Assembly: GCF_023228785.1 (NCBI RefSeq)
Contig: NZ_JALOAN010000011.1
Location: 1-64,000, forward strand
Reading direction: 5' to 3'
Origin: Sulfurimonas sp.
Lineage (GTDB): Bacteria > Campylobacterota > Campylobacteria > Campylobacterales > Sulfurimonadaceae
DNA: 64,000 nt
In this document: positions 34,577 through 43,327 of the stretch, one piece after another
How the letters are laid out: the number at the start of each line of letters is the position of its first letter
Position numbering within the stretch: position 1 is the first letter of the stretch
Translations under genes and position numbers: made by a program
The notes under the pieces: model-generated
The model's database searches: none
What the model saw: the letters and a program-made list of their open reading frames with translations, nothing else
What the model was told of the DNA's origin: nothing

Positions 34577-34687
34577 GTGAGATTATATCTCATATGTGCA
34601 TAAAAGAGACTATGAATGTAAAGATAGTGATGCTACTTGTTTATTTTTTTGGTCGATATATAAGTATCATAAACTAAAGGATGAGTT

Positions 34688-35698
34688 GTGAAAATATTAC
34701 ATTCAGATGTATCTCTTTCTGGTAGTCATAAAAAGAGTCACGATATACAAGAATATGAAAAACTTGAAATGTGGAACAAAAAAGAAGATGCTCCAGAGAG
34801 ATTTAAACTATTAGACAGACTAGAATTAACAAAAGATTTTAAAAACTTTATGCCAAAAGAGTTAAATATTGATGATGAGTCAGGCGAGATGCAACTTCCT
34901 CCAAAACTTATGGCAATTGTACGAGCCATAGAGATGTTAACAGGAAAAAAACTTGATGTATCATTCGCAAAAGCTATAAAACCACAAGATATATTGCCAA
35001 GCGGAGATGGCGAGGTTACAAGTGAACTACAAGGTTGGGGCATAGATTACCAATACCAAAAAACAGAGACTAAAAAAGAGCAACTAGGCTTTAGTGCATC
35101 TGGAAATATACAAACTGCCGATGGAAGAAAAATAGACTTCTCTGTAGCGCTTAGTATGAAGAGTGAAATAACTATACATGAGTCTATAAACTTTAGAGCT
35201 GGCGATGCAGCTATAGATCCACTTGTTATAAATTTTGGCACAGATATGGTTAGCATCAGTAGTGTTAAGCATAATTTTGACTTAGATCTCGATGGTAAGA
35301 GTGATGAATTTTCTTTTGTGGGATCTGGAAGTGGGTTTTTAGCATTAGACAAAAACAGTGATGGTATTATTAACGATGGAAGTGAACTTTTTGGTCCTAA
35401 AAGTGGTCATGGTTTTAGTGAACTTAGAGCTTATGATGATGATAAAAATGGTTGGATAGATGAGAGTGATGAGATCTTCTCTAAACTTCTTATTTGGACT
35501 AAAGATGAAAATGGTGTAGAGTCTCTTTATTCGCTAAAAGATAAAGGTATTGGAGCTTTATATCTTGGAAGTGCTAAAACTGATTTTGAGTTTATAGGAT
35601 CTGATGCAAAAACAACAGCACAATTAAGAGAGAGTTCTATCTACTTAAGAGAAAATGGAGGAGTTGGTACATTTCAGGAGTTAGACTTAGTGGTATGA
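34688..35698 (+). CDS. Protein with EF-hand/dockerin-like calcium loops
   Basis: A 336-aa protein of unknown role. The C-terminal part contains three Asp-rich loops of the calcium-binding type: DLDLDGKSDEF, DKNSDGIINDGSELFG and DDDKNGWIDESDEIF. Such loops are common in large RTX or adhesin-type proteins, but here they occur in a small protein without a signal peptide. The N-terminal 90 residues are charged and helical. The start is GTG at 34688 behind 'aaaggatga'. The family is not certain; similar domains are often called hypothetical in this phylum. No neighbour suggests a pathway. Confidence 0.75.
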   Translation: MKILHSDVSLSGSHKKSHDIQEYEKLEMWNKKEDAPERFKLLDRLELTKDFKNFMPKELNIDDESGEMQLPPKLMAIVRAIEMLTGKKLDVSFAKAIKPQDILPSGDGEVTSELQGWGIDYQYQKTETKKEQLGFSASGNIQTADGRKIDFSVALSMKSEITIHESINFRAGDAAIDPLVINFGTDMVSISSVKHNFDLDLDGKSDEFSFVGSGSGFLALDKNSDGIINDGSELFGPKSGHGFSELRAYDDDKNGWIDESDEIFSKLLIWTKDENGVESLYSLKDKGIGALYLGSAKTDFEFIGSDAKTTAQLRESSIYLRENGGVGTFQELDLVV

Positions 35699-35715
35699 CG
35701 GTTTTTTTGAAAAAG

Positions 35716-37479
35716 CTAAAGATTTGGTGTTAAATAGCCTTCTTCAACCATAATATCTATGATTTTTTTAAAGACCAAAACGGAAGTTTGTGAGGCAAAC
35801 TGACTACTTTTTGGCTCTATTACTATTACGCCCATAGTGTATTTTTTCTCTCTATCATTAGTAAATCCTAAAAAAGCGGTGTTGTATCTGTTAACATATT
35901 CTCCACCCTCAACGATGTGAGCAGTTCCAGTTTTTCCACCAACTATAAGCCCCTCAGTTTTTGTTTTTTTACCAGTTCCCTCATTTACCGTTTTTATAAG
36001 TATTTTTTTAACTCGATCGGCAGTTGCACTTTTTATAACTTGGATCTGCTCTTCATTAGGAATCTTTTTTATCTGACCTCTTGCATCTACGAAACTACTT
36101 ACAATCTTTGGAGTTACTATTCTTCCATTGTTGTCAAAAGCACTATATGCACGTATGAGTTGCATTAGATTTGCATTCATTCCATATCCATAAGAGCAGG
36201 TTGCTTTATAGATCTCGTTATTTAATTGATTTGCACTTGGAATGGAACCTTGTCTCTCATAAACTAAGTCAGGAGTTGATTTTTTAGCAAATCCAAAATC
36301 AAGAAGACCCTCATAAAACTCGCCACCACTAAGTTTTTGTGCAAGTTGTGCTATACCGATGTTGGATGAGTGAACTATAACATTCTCAGCACTAAGCCAA
36401 TCAAAATCATGCTCATCTGTTATAACTTTTCTACCAATCTTAAAACGACCATTATGACCATTTACTAAGTCGTAAGGATTTACTAAACCTTTATCAAGAA
36501 GTAGAGCAAAAGTTATAGGTTTTATAACACTTCCTGGCTCAAAACTATACTCAGTCATTGCACTATTTAGAGATGGATAATCACTTCTTTTTATACTCTT
36601 TGGTAAGTATCTGTTTGAACTAGCTAATGTGATAACTTTTGCGCTTTTTGTATCCATCACAGCACAAATAATCTCTTTTGCTTCAAGCTGAATTTTCATG
36701 GCATCTAACATTCGCTCAACTCTGATCTGGAGACCTACTGGTATATTTAACTGAATATTTAGTCCATTTATATGAGGTTTTGAAAAGCTCTGTTTGTTTA
36801 AAATGATGTAACTATTTACATCTCTTTTTCCTTGTCTTAGCTCATCTTGTCTTGGAGCTAAGGCTCGCTCAAATCTCTTCTCAAGCCCTTTTACACCTTT
36901 TATATAGGTATATCCATCCTCTTCTTGTTTATGCGGATAACCGATGATTGGAGTTAATAGATTGCCATAAGGATATTCTCTGCTCTCACCACTCTCGATT
37001 ATATTTAAGCCGTGAAGTGTTGCATATCCAGTTTTAGGGTTTTTTCTCTCAACAAAAACGTCATATCTTCTAAGTTCATAAGAGAGTTTTTTTAGGTACT
37101 GTGCCATTTTTTCTGTAATGTTGTAGCTTAAAACTACTGAGCCTTTTGCATTTTTTAGTTTTTTTTCAATCTCTTTAGAGTCTATTCCTGAGTAGATGCT
37201 AAATAGCTCTATAAAAAGATTCATCTTTTGTGGATCTATGTAGAGAGTGTTTACAACGGCTTTGTAGAGTTTTTGAGTAGTGGCTATGTGAAAACCATCT
37301 GCACTTATGATAGAGCCTCTTTGTGATTTTGATGTCTCTTTTGTATATAGAGATGGAAGGTGACGATGCTTTAGAACTGTCAGGAGCATAACACTTAAAA
37401 AGATCAAAAAAGCTATGGCAATAAGTGTGTAAAGAAGAAAGATTTTTTTACTTTTTGTTTTACTGTTCATAGATTGCAC
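35716..37479 (-). CDS. ftsI: Penicillin-binding protein 2/FtsI, septal transpeptidase
   Basis: Class B PBP crosslinking septal peptidoglycan. One N-terminal membrane helix (about 13-35), a dimerisation domain beginning RGSIISADG, and transpeptidase motifs SVIK (317-320), SSN (371-373) and KTGTA (516-520). At 587 aa it is typical. The frame opens with GTG at 37479; ATG at 37470 is an equally good start, and neither has a clear ribosome site. It follows flgB-flgC-fliE on the same strand, a gene order seen in Campylobacterota, and has its own TATAAT about 30 nt upstream. Confidence 0.95.
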   Translation of the reverse strand: MQSMNSKTKSKKIFLLYTLIAIAFLIFLSVMLLTVLKHRHLPSLYTKETSKSQRGSIISADGFHIATTQKLYKAVVNTLYIDPQKMNLFIELFSIYSGIDSKEIEKKLKNAKGSVVLSYNITEKMAQYLKKLSYELRRYDVFVERKNPKTGYATLHGLNIIESGESREYPYGNLLTPIIGYPHKQEEDGYTYIKGVKGLEKRFERALAPRQDELRQGKRDVNSYIILNKQSFSKPHINGLNIQLNIPVGLQIRVERMLDAMKIQLEAKEIICAVMDTKSAKVITLASSNRYLPKSIKRSDYPSLNSAMTEYSFEPGSVIKPITFALLLDKGLVNPYDLVNGHNGRFKIGRKVITDEHDFDWLSAENVIVHSSNIGIAQLAQKLSGGEFYEGLLDFGFAKKSTPDLVYERQGSIPSANQLNNEIYKATCSYGYGMNANLMQLIRAYSAFDNNGRIVTPKIVSSFVDARGQIKKIPNEEQIQVIKSATADRVKKILIKTVNEGTGKKTKTEGLIVGGKTGTAHIVEGGEYVNRYNTAFLGFTNDREKKYTMGVIVIEPKSSQFASQTSVLVFKKIIDIMVEEGYLTPNL

Positions 37480-37545
37480 ATGAATTTCTTTTTAAGAGAT
37501 TATAGCACTTTGAAGTAGTGCTAAAGAGTAGAATTTAATAAATAT

Positions 37546-37851
37546 TTATAGTTGAGTTCTTCCTAACTCTTTGTAAGCGCTTAACGCTTTGTTTCGGATC
37601 TCTAACATAAGTTTCATACTAGTTTCTGCTTTTCCAATAGCAAGTGCAGCTTGATGAAGATCTTTTACTTGACCTGTAGCCATTTCACTAAGAGCCACTT
37701 CACCTTTTTCTTGATACTCATTTACTTCATTTAGAGCAGATTTTAAGTGAGATGCAAAGGCTTCACCAGCACCATCTACTTTGCCTTTTTGTTTTAAAAG
37801 CTCAGCAGTAGATGTTCCTGATAGTCCTTCTATTTTACCAAATTCACTCAT
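37546..37851 (-). CDS. fliE: Flagellar hook-basal body protein FliE
   Basis: Junction protein between the MS ring and the rod of the flagellum, exported through the flagellar type III system. At 101 aa it has the family size. The C-terminal KAETSMKLMLEIRNKALSAY segment is the conserved FliE end. It is the third gene of the flgB-flgC-fliE cluster, 36 nt behind flgC. Confidence 0.94.
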   Translation of the reverse strand: MSEFGKIEGLSGTSTAELLKQKGKVDGAGEAFASHLKSALNEVNEYQEKGEVALSEMATGQVKDLHQAALAIGKAETSMKLMLEIRNKALSAYKELGRTQL

Positions 37852-37887
37852 TTTATATCCTTACTTAACGCACTATTCATTTAAAGC

Positions 37888-38379
37888 CTACTGCAGAAGA
37901 GATATAGCAGAGTTTGCTATATCTTTTGAACTCTCAAATGCAGCCACATTTGCTTGATAACTTCTAGTCGCTTCTACTAAATCGGCCATTTCGATAACAG
38001 GATTAATATTTGGGTACGCAACATAACCACTTGCATCTGCATCTGGATGTGATGGATCAAATTTCATCTTTGGATCTCTGTCATCTCTTGAGATCTTGTC
38101 AACAACTACGCTCATTATAGCAGGATTTACCTTTTTGCCAAAATGTCCCTCATCTAGTGGATCTTCATATTTAGCACTATTTGTTGACTCGCCTAGAGCT
38201 TTGTTAAAGTGTTCATTAAAGTCTATAGCTTTAAAGATAACCTCTTTTCTTCTGTATGGTCCACCCTCTTCGGTTCTCGTTGTTTGTGCATTTGCTATGT
38301 TTTGTGAGATAGTATTTACTCGAACTCTTTGGGCACTTAGTCCATAACCACTGATATCAAAACTATTTAAAAATGACAT
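37888..38379 (-). CDS. flgC: Flagellar basal-body rod protein FlgC
   Basis: Proximal rod subunit. The N-terminal rod motif (ISGYGLSAQRVRVNTISQNI-type helix with the ANAQT loop) and the C-terminal YQANVAAFESSKDIANSAI helix form the coiled-coil D0 domain. The length is 163 aa. Start ATG with 'aaaggagaat' upstream. Lies between flgB and fliE. The 94-nt gap to flgB holds a dispersed 30-nt repeat. Confidence 0.96.
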   Translation of the reverse strand: MSFLNSFDISGYGLSAQRVRVNTISQNIANAQTTRTEEGGPYRRKEVIFKAIDFNEHFNKALGESTNSAKYEDPLDEGHFGKKVNPAIMSVVVDKISRDDRDPKMKFDPSHPDADASGYVAYPNINPVIEMADLVEATRSYQANVAAFESSKDIANSAISLLQ

Positions 38380-38424
38380 TTATTCTCCTTTTTCTCAACT
38401 AACTTGAACAAGTCCAAGTTAGTT

Positions 38425-38454
38425 TCAGTCACTAAAGCTACGCCTTTGGCGAGA
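38425..38454 (-). repeat. 30-nt dispersed repeat, copy 2
   Basis: Reverse complement of the 30 nt at 14517-14546, located in the flgB-flgC gap. The central CGCC-AAA-GGCG can form a small hairpin. Confidence 0.85.
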
Positions 38455-38473
38455 TATTTAATACTTTGCATTA

Positions 38474-38905
38474 TTAACTTGTTTTCGCAGATGCTTCTAT
38501 AACACTGTTAAAGATACCAGAACTCTTTTTTCTAGCCATAACAAGCGCGTTAAACATGACCGAGTTTTTACTCATCTCAGTAGTCTCAACATCTAGATCT
38601 ACACTGTTTCCATCGTTTCTAGCCATATGTCCATCTCTATAAAATGTTGTAGCACGACTAGTATCTCTCTCTTCGTGGAGTGGAATATGTGATCCATTTG
38701 TTTGAGCTAAGGCAAGTTTGTTTTTTTCATCGTTAAAGATCTCTGCTTTTTTTGCCATAAGTGTATCTTGAAAACTTATGTCTCTAGGTTTGTAAAAAGG
38801 AGTATCTGCATTTGCAATGTTTGAAGCTATCATATCTTGTCTAATAGCTCTATAATCAAGTGCTTTATCTACGATATCGTGCGCGCGAGATACTTGGATA
38901 CTCAT
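38474..38905 (-). CDS. flgB: Flagellar basal-body rod protein FlgB
   Basis: Proximal rod subunit, first gene of the flgB-flgC-fliE cluster. The N-terminus has the rod motif (RQDMIASNIANADTPFYKPRD) shared with FlgC and FlgG. The C-terminal NSVMFNALVMARKKSSGIF helix pairs with it. The length is 143 aa. An 'aaggagt' ribosome site lies 5 nt before the ATG. Confidence 0.96.
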   Translation of the reverse strand: MSIQVSRAHDIVDKALDYRAIRQDMIASNIANADTPFYKPRDISFQDTLMAKKAEIFNDEKNKLALAQTNGSHIPLHEERDTSRATTFYRDGHMARNDGNSVDLDVETTEMSKNSVMFNALVMARKKSSGIFNSVIEASAKTS

Positions 38906-39069
38906 TTTTACTCCTTAGCAGTTCATATTTTATATATAATGCAAATAAAGCAAAAAGAGTTCCAAAAAAAGTCTCTACAATGTGAATCATAAACAACAAA
39001 AACAGATATAGATTGTCACTGTTATTTTTAAGCATTATTTAATACTTATTATCACATAATCTTCTCTAC

Positions 39070-39085
39070 GGTTACTAGTGTAACC
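39070..39085. promoter_or_regulatory. 16-bp palindrome upstream of the first pilin gene
   Basis: GGTTAC-TAGT-GTAACC, 25 nt before the pilin start. It could be an operator or a leader hairpin. Its core ACTAGTG is shared with the palindrome in front of hom. Confidence 0.4.
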
Positions 39086-39110
39086 CATTTTTTATGCTAA
39101 GGAGTTCTTT

Positions 39111-39542
39111 ATGAAAAGAGCTGGTTTTACAATGATAGAGTTGATTTTCGTTATCGTTATTTTAGGTATTTTGGCAGCGGTAGCGCTTCCAAGATTTATC
39201 GGTGTCTCAGAGCAAGCTGAGGCTGGAAAGTGTGGAGCATTTGTTGGGACTCTAAATCGTACAGTTGGACCAGCACTTTGGTCAGACTCACTACTAAATG
39301 GTTCAGGTGGTGCGATTGCTGGTGCTGATGCAGCTGCTAAAGCTACAACTGTAGCAGGACAAATAAACTTTCCTCCAGAATGTTTAGGGGAAGCTATTAC
39401 AAGTGCGGATCAGACTCGTGCAGCTTATCTTAATGATAATAATGCAACTACATTTGGGTTTGGTGCAGGTACTTATAGTTTAAACTTTGTTGATGGTAAC
39501 CGTACATCTTCTCCTACTTGGGAATGGGTAAAAACTAACTAG
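39111..39542 (+). CDS. Type IV pilin-like protein 1
   Basis: Prepilin-type protein, 143 aa. The short leader MKRAG is cleaved before Phe in GFTMIELIFVIVILGIL, with the conserved Glu at position +5 of the mature protein. Residues 6-30 form the polymerising helix. A globular domain with two cysteines (C41 and a second near 90, PPECLG) follows, which could form a disulfide. It may belong to a type IV pilus, a type II secretion pseudopilus or a DNA-uptake pseudopilus. An 'aaggag' ribosome site is present. Confidence 0.9.
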   Translation: MKRAGFTMIELIFVIVILGILAAVALPRFIGVSEQAEAGKCGAFVGTLNRTVGPALWSDSLLNGSGGAIAGADAAAKATTVAGQINFPPECLGEAITSADQTRAAYLNDNNATTFGFGAGTYSLNFVDGNRTSSPTWEWVKTN

Positions 39543-39557
39543 TAAACTCTCTTCCCT

Positions 39558-39634
39558 CATTCCATCTCTCCCGAGATGGAATGCATAACAACACATAGAC
39601 TTATCTAGTTCCACCTCAGGAGAGATGGAACTAG
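39558..39634. repeat. Twin-hairpin element, family T2, copy 2
   Basis: Hairpin CATTCCATCTC...GAGATGGAATG (39558-39583), an AT-rich spacer (cataacaacacatagac), then hairpin CTAGTTCCACCTC-AGG-AGAGATGGAACTAG (39605-39634). It lies right behind the first pilin gene and probably acts as its terminator. Confidence 0.8.
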
Positions 39635-39731
39635 ATAATACTCAAATCAAAACCCCATAAAACCAAAATTTAAACTAAAAAATGCTAATATCATCTATTA
39701 ACAATAATTGATATTTTTTAAAGGATACCTT

Positions 39732-40181
39732 ATGCAAAAATCAAAAAATGCTTTTACTATGATAGAGTTGATATTTGTTATCGTAATCTTAGGGATTTTA
39801 GCTACTGTAGCTCTGCCTAGGTTTGCGAGCACAAAGGAACAAGCGGACATTGCATCTGGTCGTGCTGATGTTGCTACTATCAGATCTGCTATAGTAAACG
39901 AGAGACAGACTCAACTTGTAAGAGGTATAAACACTTGGATACCAAAACTAAGTGCTAACGATATAACTCTCTTTACAGGCGATGGTGATGGAAGAACACT
40001 TTTGATGTATGGCATAAGGAGTGGAACTGGATCTGGAGACTGGGCAGTGGTAGCTAACACTGATAGAAAACAATACACATACACAGTAGATGGGACACCT
40101 ACAACTTTTGACTATAACTCAACTACTGGAATCTTTAATTGTGCAACAGGTACAGGTAACTGTAACGCCTTAGTTGACTAG
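39732..40181 (+). CDS. Type IV pilin-like protein 2
   Basis: Second prepilin-type protein, 149 aa. The leader MQKSKNA is followed by FTMIELIFVIVILGILATV, nearly identical to the first pilin's helix, while the globular domain is unrelated. A C-terminal Cys pair (FNCATGTGNCNA) may form a disulfide loop. A TTG at 39708 extends the frame, but 'aaggata' and the prepilin leader support ATG 39732. It is separated from pilin 1 by a twin-hairpin element and is followed at 8 nt by priA. Confidence 0.9.
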   Translation: MQKSKNAFTMIELIFVIVILGILATVALPRFASTKEQADIASGRADVATIRSAIVNERQTQLVRGINTWIPKLSANDITLFTGDGDGRTLLMYGIRSGTGSGDWAVVANTDRKQYTYTVDGTPTTFDYNSTTGIFNCATGTGNCNALVD

Positions 40182-40189
40182 AAATTTTT

Positions 40190-42037
40190 TTGCACTACTA
40201 TAATATCTCACTTCTCGGCTCTCCTCTTGAGCCACTCACATACCACTCACTTCAAGAGATAGTAACTTCTACAAAAGTAAGTGTAAAACTACAAAACAGA
40301 ACTCTTAGTGGTGTGGTTATACAAAGGCAAGAAAAACCTGAGTTTAAAACCTTGGAGATCTTGGAAGTGAGTGAGTTTTTTTACTCACAAAAACAGTTAG
40401 ATCTTGCAAAGTTTATCTCTACTTACTATGTCTGCTCTTTGGGTGAGGCTTTGGGGATTATGATCCCGTTTAACAGTAGCTTGCAAGAGCGTTGCACCTC
40501 ACAAGAGGTGGAACCAATATCCTCCATAAACCTCTCACAAAAACAAGAAGATGCACTAGAGTTTTTAAAGCAACACAAAACCTCTCTACTCTTTGGAGAT
40601 ACAGGAAGTGGAAAAACTGAGATCTATATGAAGTATTTTCAGCAGATGATAGCACAGGGAAGGCGCTCTATCTTTTTGATGCCTGAGATCTCACTAACTC
40701 CTCAAATGAACAAAAGGTTAGAAGCTCACTTTGGGCAAGACGCAGTTATGTGGCACTCAAAACTAACCCCTCTTCAAAAGAAAAAAGCACTTGCAAAGAT
40801 ATATGATGGAAGTGCTAAAATAGTAGCAGGACCAAGATCTGCACTTTTTCTACCCATAAAAGATCTAGGTCTTATAGTTGTAGATGAGGAACACGATGAT
40901 AGCTATAAATCTTCTTCAAGACCTCGTTACCACGCAAGAGATCTTGCCATTTACATGGGAAAACTCTTTGCTTCTAGTGTCGTTTTAGGAAGTGCTACTC
41001 CATCACTTAACTCATTTGTAAAATTTCCTCATACAAGAATAAAAGGTACTCACTTTAGTGCAAAAAAAGAGTTTATTTATGAAAAATCAAAAGAGGAATT
41101 ATCGCCCTTAGTTTTTGAGCAGATTGAAAAAACATTGCAAGCAAAAGAACAAGTTATAGTTTTTCTACCAACTAGAGCAAATTTTAAGTATTTGGTTTGC
41201 CAGAGTTGTGGAGCTAGTAGTGAGTGTGTTTTTTGTAGTGTTGGTATGAGTATACATGAAAAATCTAATGCTCTAAAGTGTCACTATTGTAACTTTACTC
41301 AAGCAATTCCCAAAGTTTGCACAAAGTGTGGGAGTGGATCTTTAATAAACTCAAGGCTAGGAACTGCCGAAGCTCTAAGAGTTATACAAGAGAAGTTTAG
41401 TGAAGTTAAAGTAGAACTCTTTGACAGAGATGCAATAACAAGCGCTAAAAAGCTCAAAGATGCACTAGAGAGGTTTAACACACAAGAGACAAGCATACTT
41501 GTTGGAACTCAGATGCTAAGTAAAGGACACGACTACCACGGAGTTACATTAGCTGTGGTTTTAGGACTTGACAATATGTTAAATATGAGTGACTATAGAG
41601 CTAGACAAAATGCTCTTTCATCGCTCATTCAAGTCTCTGGGCGAAGTGGACGGGCAAAAGATGCAAAGGTTTTAGTTCAAACATTTAATGAAGATTTTTT
41701 TAGTAAGTTTATAGACAATTATGACGCTTTTTTAGAAGAAGAGAAAAGTTTTAGAGAAGGACTCTACCCACCATACAAAAAACTTTGTCGCATTTTGTTC
41801 TCACATAAAAATGGGATAAAAGCACAAGATGAGATGCATAAAATGTTAGAAGGTCTCTCTAAGATAAGAGATATTGAGATAGTTGGTTTTGGCAAGTGTG
41901 CCCTAGAGAGAGTCGTAGATAAATATAGGTTTGAGATACTTTTACGCTCAGATAAAAGCACAAATATCATAAGAGCTATAAAGTCGTGTAAAGTAGCACT
42001 AGCTGAGGTTGATATGGATCCTATAGAATTTTCTTAA
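40190..42037 (+). CDS. priA: Primosomal protein N' (replication restart helicase)
   Basis: Superfamily 2 helicase that reloads the replisome at stalled forks. An N-terminal 3'-DNA-binding domain is followed by Walker A GDTGSGKT (136-143), DEEH (232-235), and a zinc-binding region with paired cysteines (CQSCGASSECVFC, CHYC, CTKCG). The helicase C-terminal motifs LVGTQMLSKGHDY and QVSGRSGR come next. At 615 aa it is short but complete for Campylobacterota. The start is TTG at 40190 (MHYYNISLLG), 8 nt after the pilin stop. Confidence 0.94.
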   Translation: MHYYNISLLGSPLEPLTYHSLQEIVTSTKVSVKLQNRTLSGVVIQRQEKPEFKTLEILEVSEFFYSQKQLDLAKFISTYYVCSLGEALGIMIPFNSSLQERCTSQEVEPISSINLSQKQEDALEFLKQHKTSLLFGDTGSGKTEIYMKYFQQMIAQGRRSIFLMPEISLTPQMNKRLEAHFGQDAVMWHSKLTPLQKKKALAKIYDGSAKIVAGPRSALFLPIKDLGLIVVDEEHDDSYKSSSRPRYHARDLAIYMGKLFASSVVLGSATPSLNSFVKFPHTRIKGTHFSAKKEFIYEKSKEELSPLVFEQIEKTLQAKEQVIVFLPTRANFKYLVCQSCGASSECVFCSVGMSIHEKSNALKCHYCNFTQAIPKVCTKCGSGSLINSRLGTAEALRVIQEKFSEVKVELFDRDAITSAKKLKDALERFNTQETSILVGTQMLSKGHDYHGVTLAVVLGLDNMLNMSDYRARQNALSSLIQVSGRSGRAKDAKVLVQTFNEDFFSKFIDNYDAFLEEEKSFREGLYPPYKKLCRILFSHKNGIKAQDEMHKMLEGLSKIRDIEIVGFGKCALERVVDKYRFEILLRSDKSTNIIRAIKSCKVALAEVDMDPIEFS

Positions 42038-43230
42038 AGCTCTTCAACCACACAAGATCCACCATTTTTAAAGTAGCAAACACTCTCTTTTTTTGGAGGT
42101 TTTGTATACTTTGTTTGGTTGCTTAGGTGTAGCTCTATACTTTGATCGAAATTCTCTTTGAGCTTAACAAAAGCATCATACCCTTTGCCTTTTAGCTTTT
42201 TAGTTGTCACTTGGACTACATTTAGAGGGTTTATGGCAACACCGTGTTTTCTAAGTTCAAAGTGAAGATGAGGACCAGTAGAGCGACCAGTACTTCCTAC
42301 ATAGCCGATAGTATGACCTTTTTTTACATACTTTCCTCTATGAATGCCTCTACGAAAAGATTTTAAATGTGCATATCTAGTCTCATATCCATCTGCGTGG
42401 CGGATTTTTATAAGGTTTCCATAACTTCCAAGTCTAGCTGCATGAGCTATAGTTCCACTTCCAGCAGCGATTATAGGTGTGCCAGGTCTAGCCGCATAGT
42501 CGATGCCTAAATGAGCCTTCCACTTTTTTAAAATAGGATGATATCTTCTTTTTGTAAAGTAAGAAGAGATCCTTGTAGCTTGGACAGGTCGAGCTAGTAA
42601 AAAGCCCTCAACTTCATGACCTTTTGCGTCATAATATCTCTCATCATCATTTAAATATATAAAGTTCTTTTTCTTTCGCATCTCTATCATCGCAGCTTTT
42701 AGAGTAGGCATAGAAAATGGACGACCAAGACGATATTTTTGATCATAGATCATTACAAGAGTGTCACCTTTTCTTAGATCTCGTTTGAAATTTAGTGAGT
42801 TTTTAAAGTTTGAGACAAAGATCTGAGCTAGCTTTTTTGAACCTGTTTCCTTGATGATGTCGTAGTATGGAGAGTTGTTTATAGTGAGTGTAAAAGACTC
42901 TGTTTTTGTCTCACTGATGATAGGAATGGCTTCAAAATTATACTCATCATTGTGTTTATATATATGGACTTGTAGTTCATCATTTAGAGGCAAAAGAGCC
43001 TGCTGTATAGCTCCTTCATCATCTCTGAGAATTTGACAGTTAACGCCTGCTCTCATCTCCTCTGTTAACTCCTGATCATCTTTGTCAAGTCCATAGTAAA
43101 GCCTAAAAGTTGGAAGATTGTGCTTTTCTAAGAAAATAAGATAAGTTTCATCTTTGATCCATCTAAAGCGCTCTACTTGAGCGCTAAAGAGTGTAGTAGT
43201 AAGTATTAGAAGTAGAAAAAATCGTATCAT
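42034..43230 (-). CDS. M23 peptidoglycan endopeptidase, Csd3-like
   Basis: Zinc metallopeptidase of the LytM type acting on peptidoglycan in the periplasm. A signal peptide (MIRFFLLLILTTTLFSA), a regulatory region rich in beta strands, then the catalytic domain with His240 and Asp244 (HLGID) and His321/His323 (PHLHFEL). The length (398 aa) and layout match H. pylori Csd3/HdpA, which trims crosslinks and shapes the cell. That role is inferred. It converges on priA, overlapping its end by 4 bp. Confidence 0.9.
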   Translation of the reverse strand: MIRFFLLLILTTTLFSAQVERFRWIKDETYLIFLEKHNLPTFRLYYGLDKDDQELTEEMRAGVNCQILRDDEGAIQQALLPLNDELQVHIYKHNDEYNFEAIPIISETKTESFTLTINNSPYYDIIKETGSKKLAQIFVSNFKNSLNFKRDLRKGDTLVMIYDQKYRLGRPFSMPTLKAAMIEMRKKKNFIYLNDDERYYDAKGHEVEGFLLARPVQATRISSYFTKRRYHPILKKWKAHLGIDYAARPGTPIIAAGSGTIAHAARLGSYGNLIKIRHADGYETRYAHLKSFRRGIHRGKYVKKGHTIGYVGSTGRSTGPHLHFELRKHGVAINPLNVVQVTTKKLKGKGYDAFVKLKENFDQSIELHLSNQTKYTKPPKKESVCYFKNGGSCVVEEL

Positions 43231-43289
43231 TTAGTAATAACCTATAAAAAAATATTTCGTAACCTTATCAAAAATTGGCTTAGTTAAGA

Positions 43290-43295
43290 TATAAT
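43290..43295 (+). promoter_or_regulatory. -10 box of the PgbA-like/glcD/yihY run
   Basis: TATAAT 32 nt before the ATG at 43328; a GAGAG ribosome-site-like stretch lies just ahead of the start. Confidence 0.5.
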
Positions 43296-43327
43296 CACTC
43301 CACTATTATTTAAAAAAAAGAGAGTTT

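Noticed and set aside
39558..39634. Phase-variation invertible promoter between the pilin genes
   Set aside because: The inverted repeats flank only about 20 bp and contain no promoter-like box; each repeat is itself a hairpin, so a terminator or T2 element explains it better.
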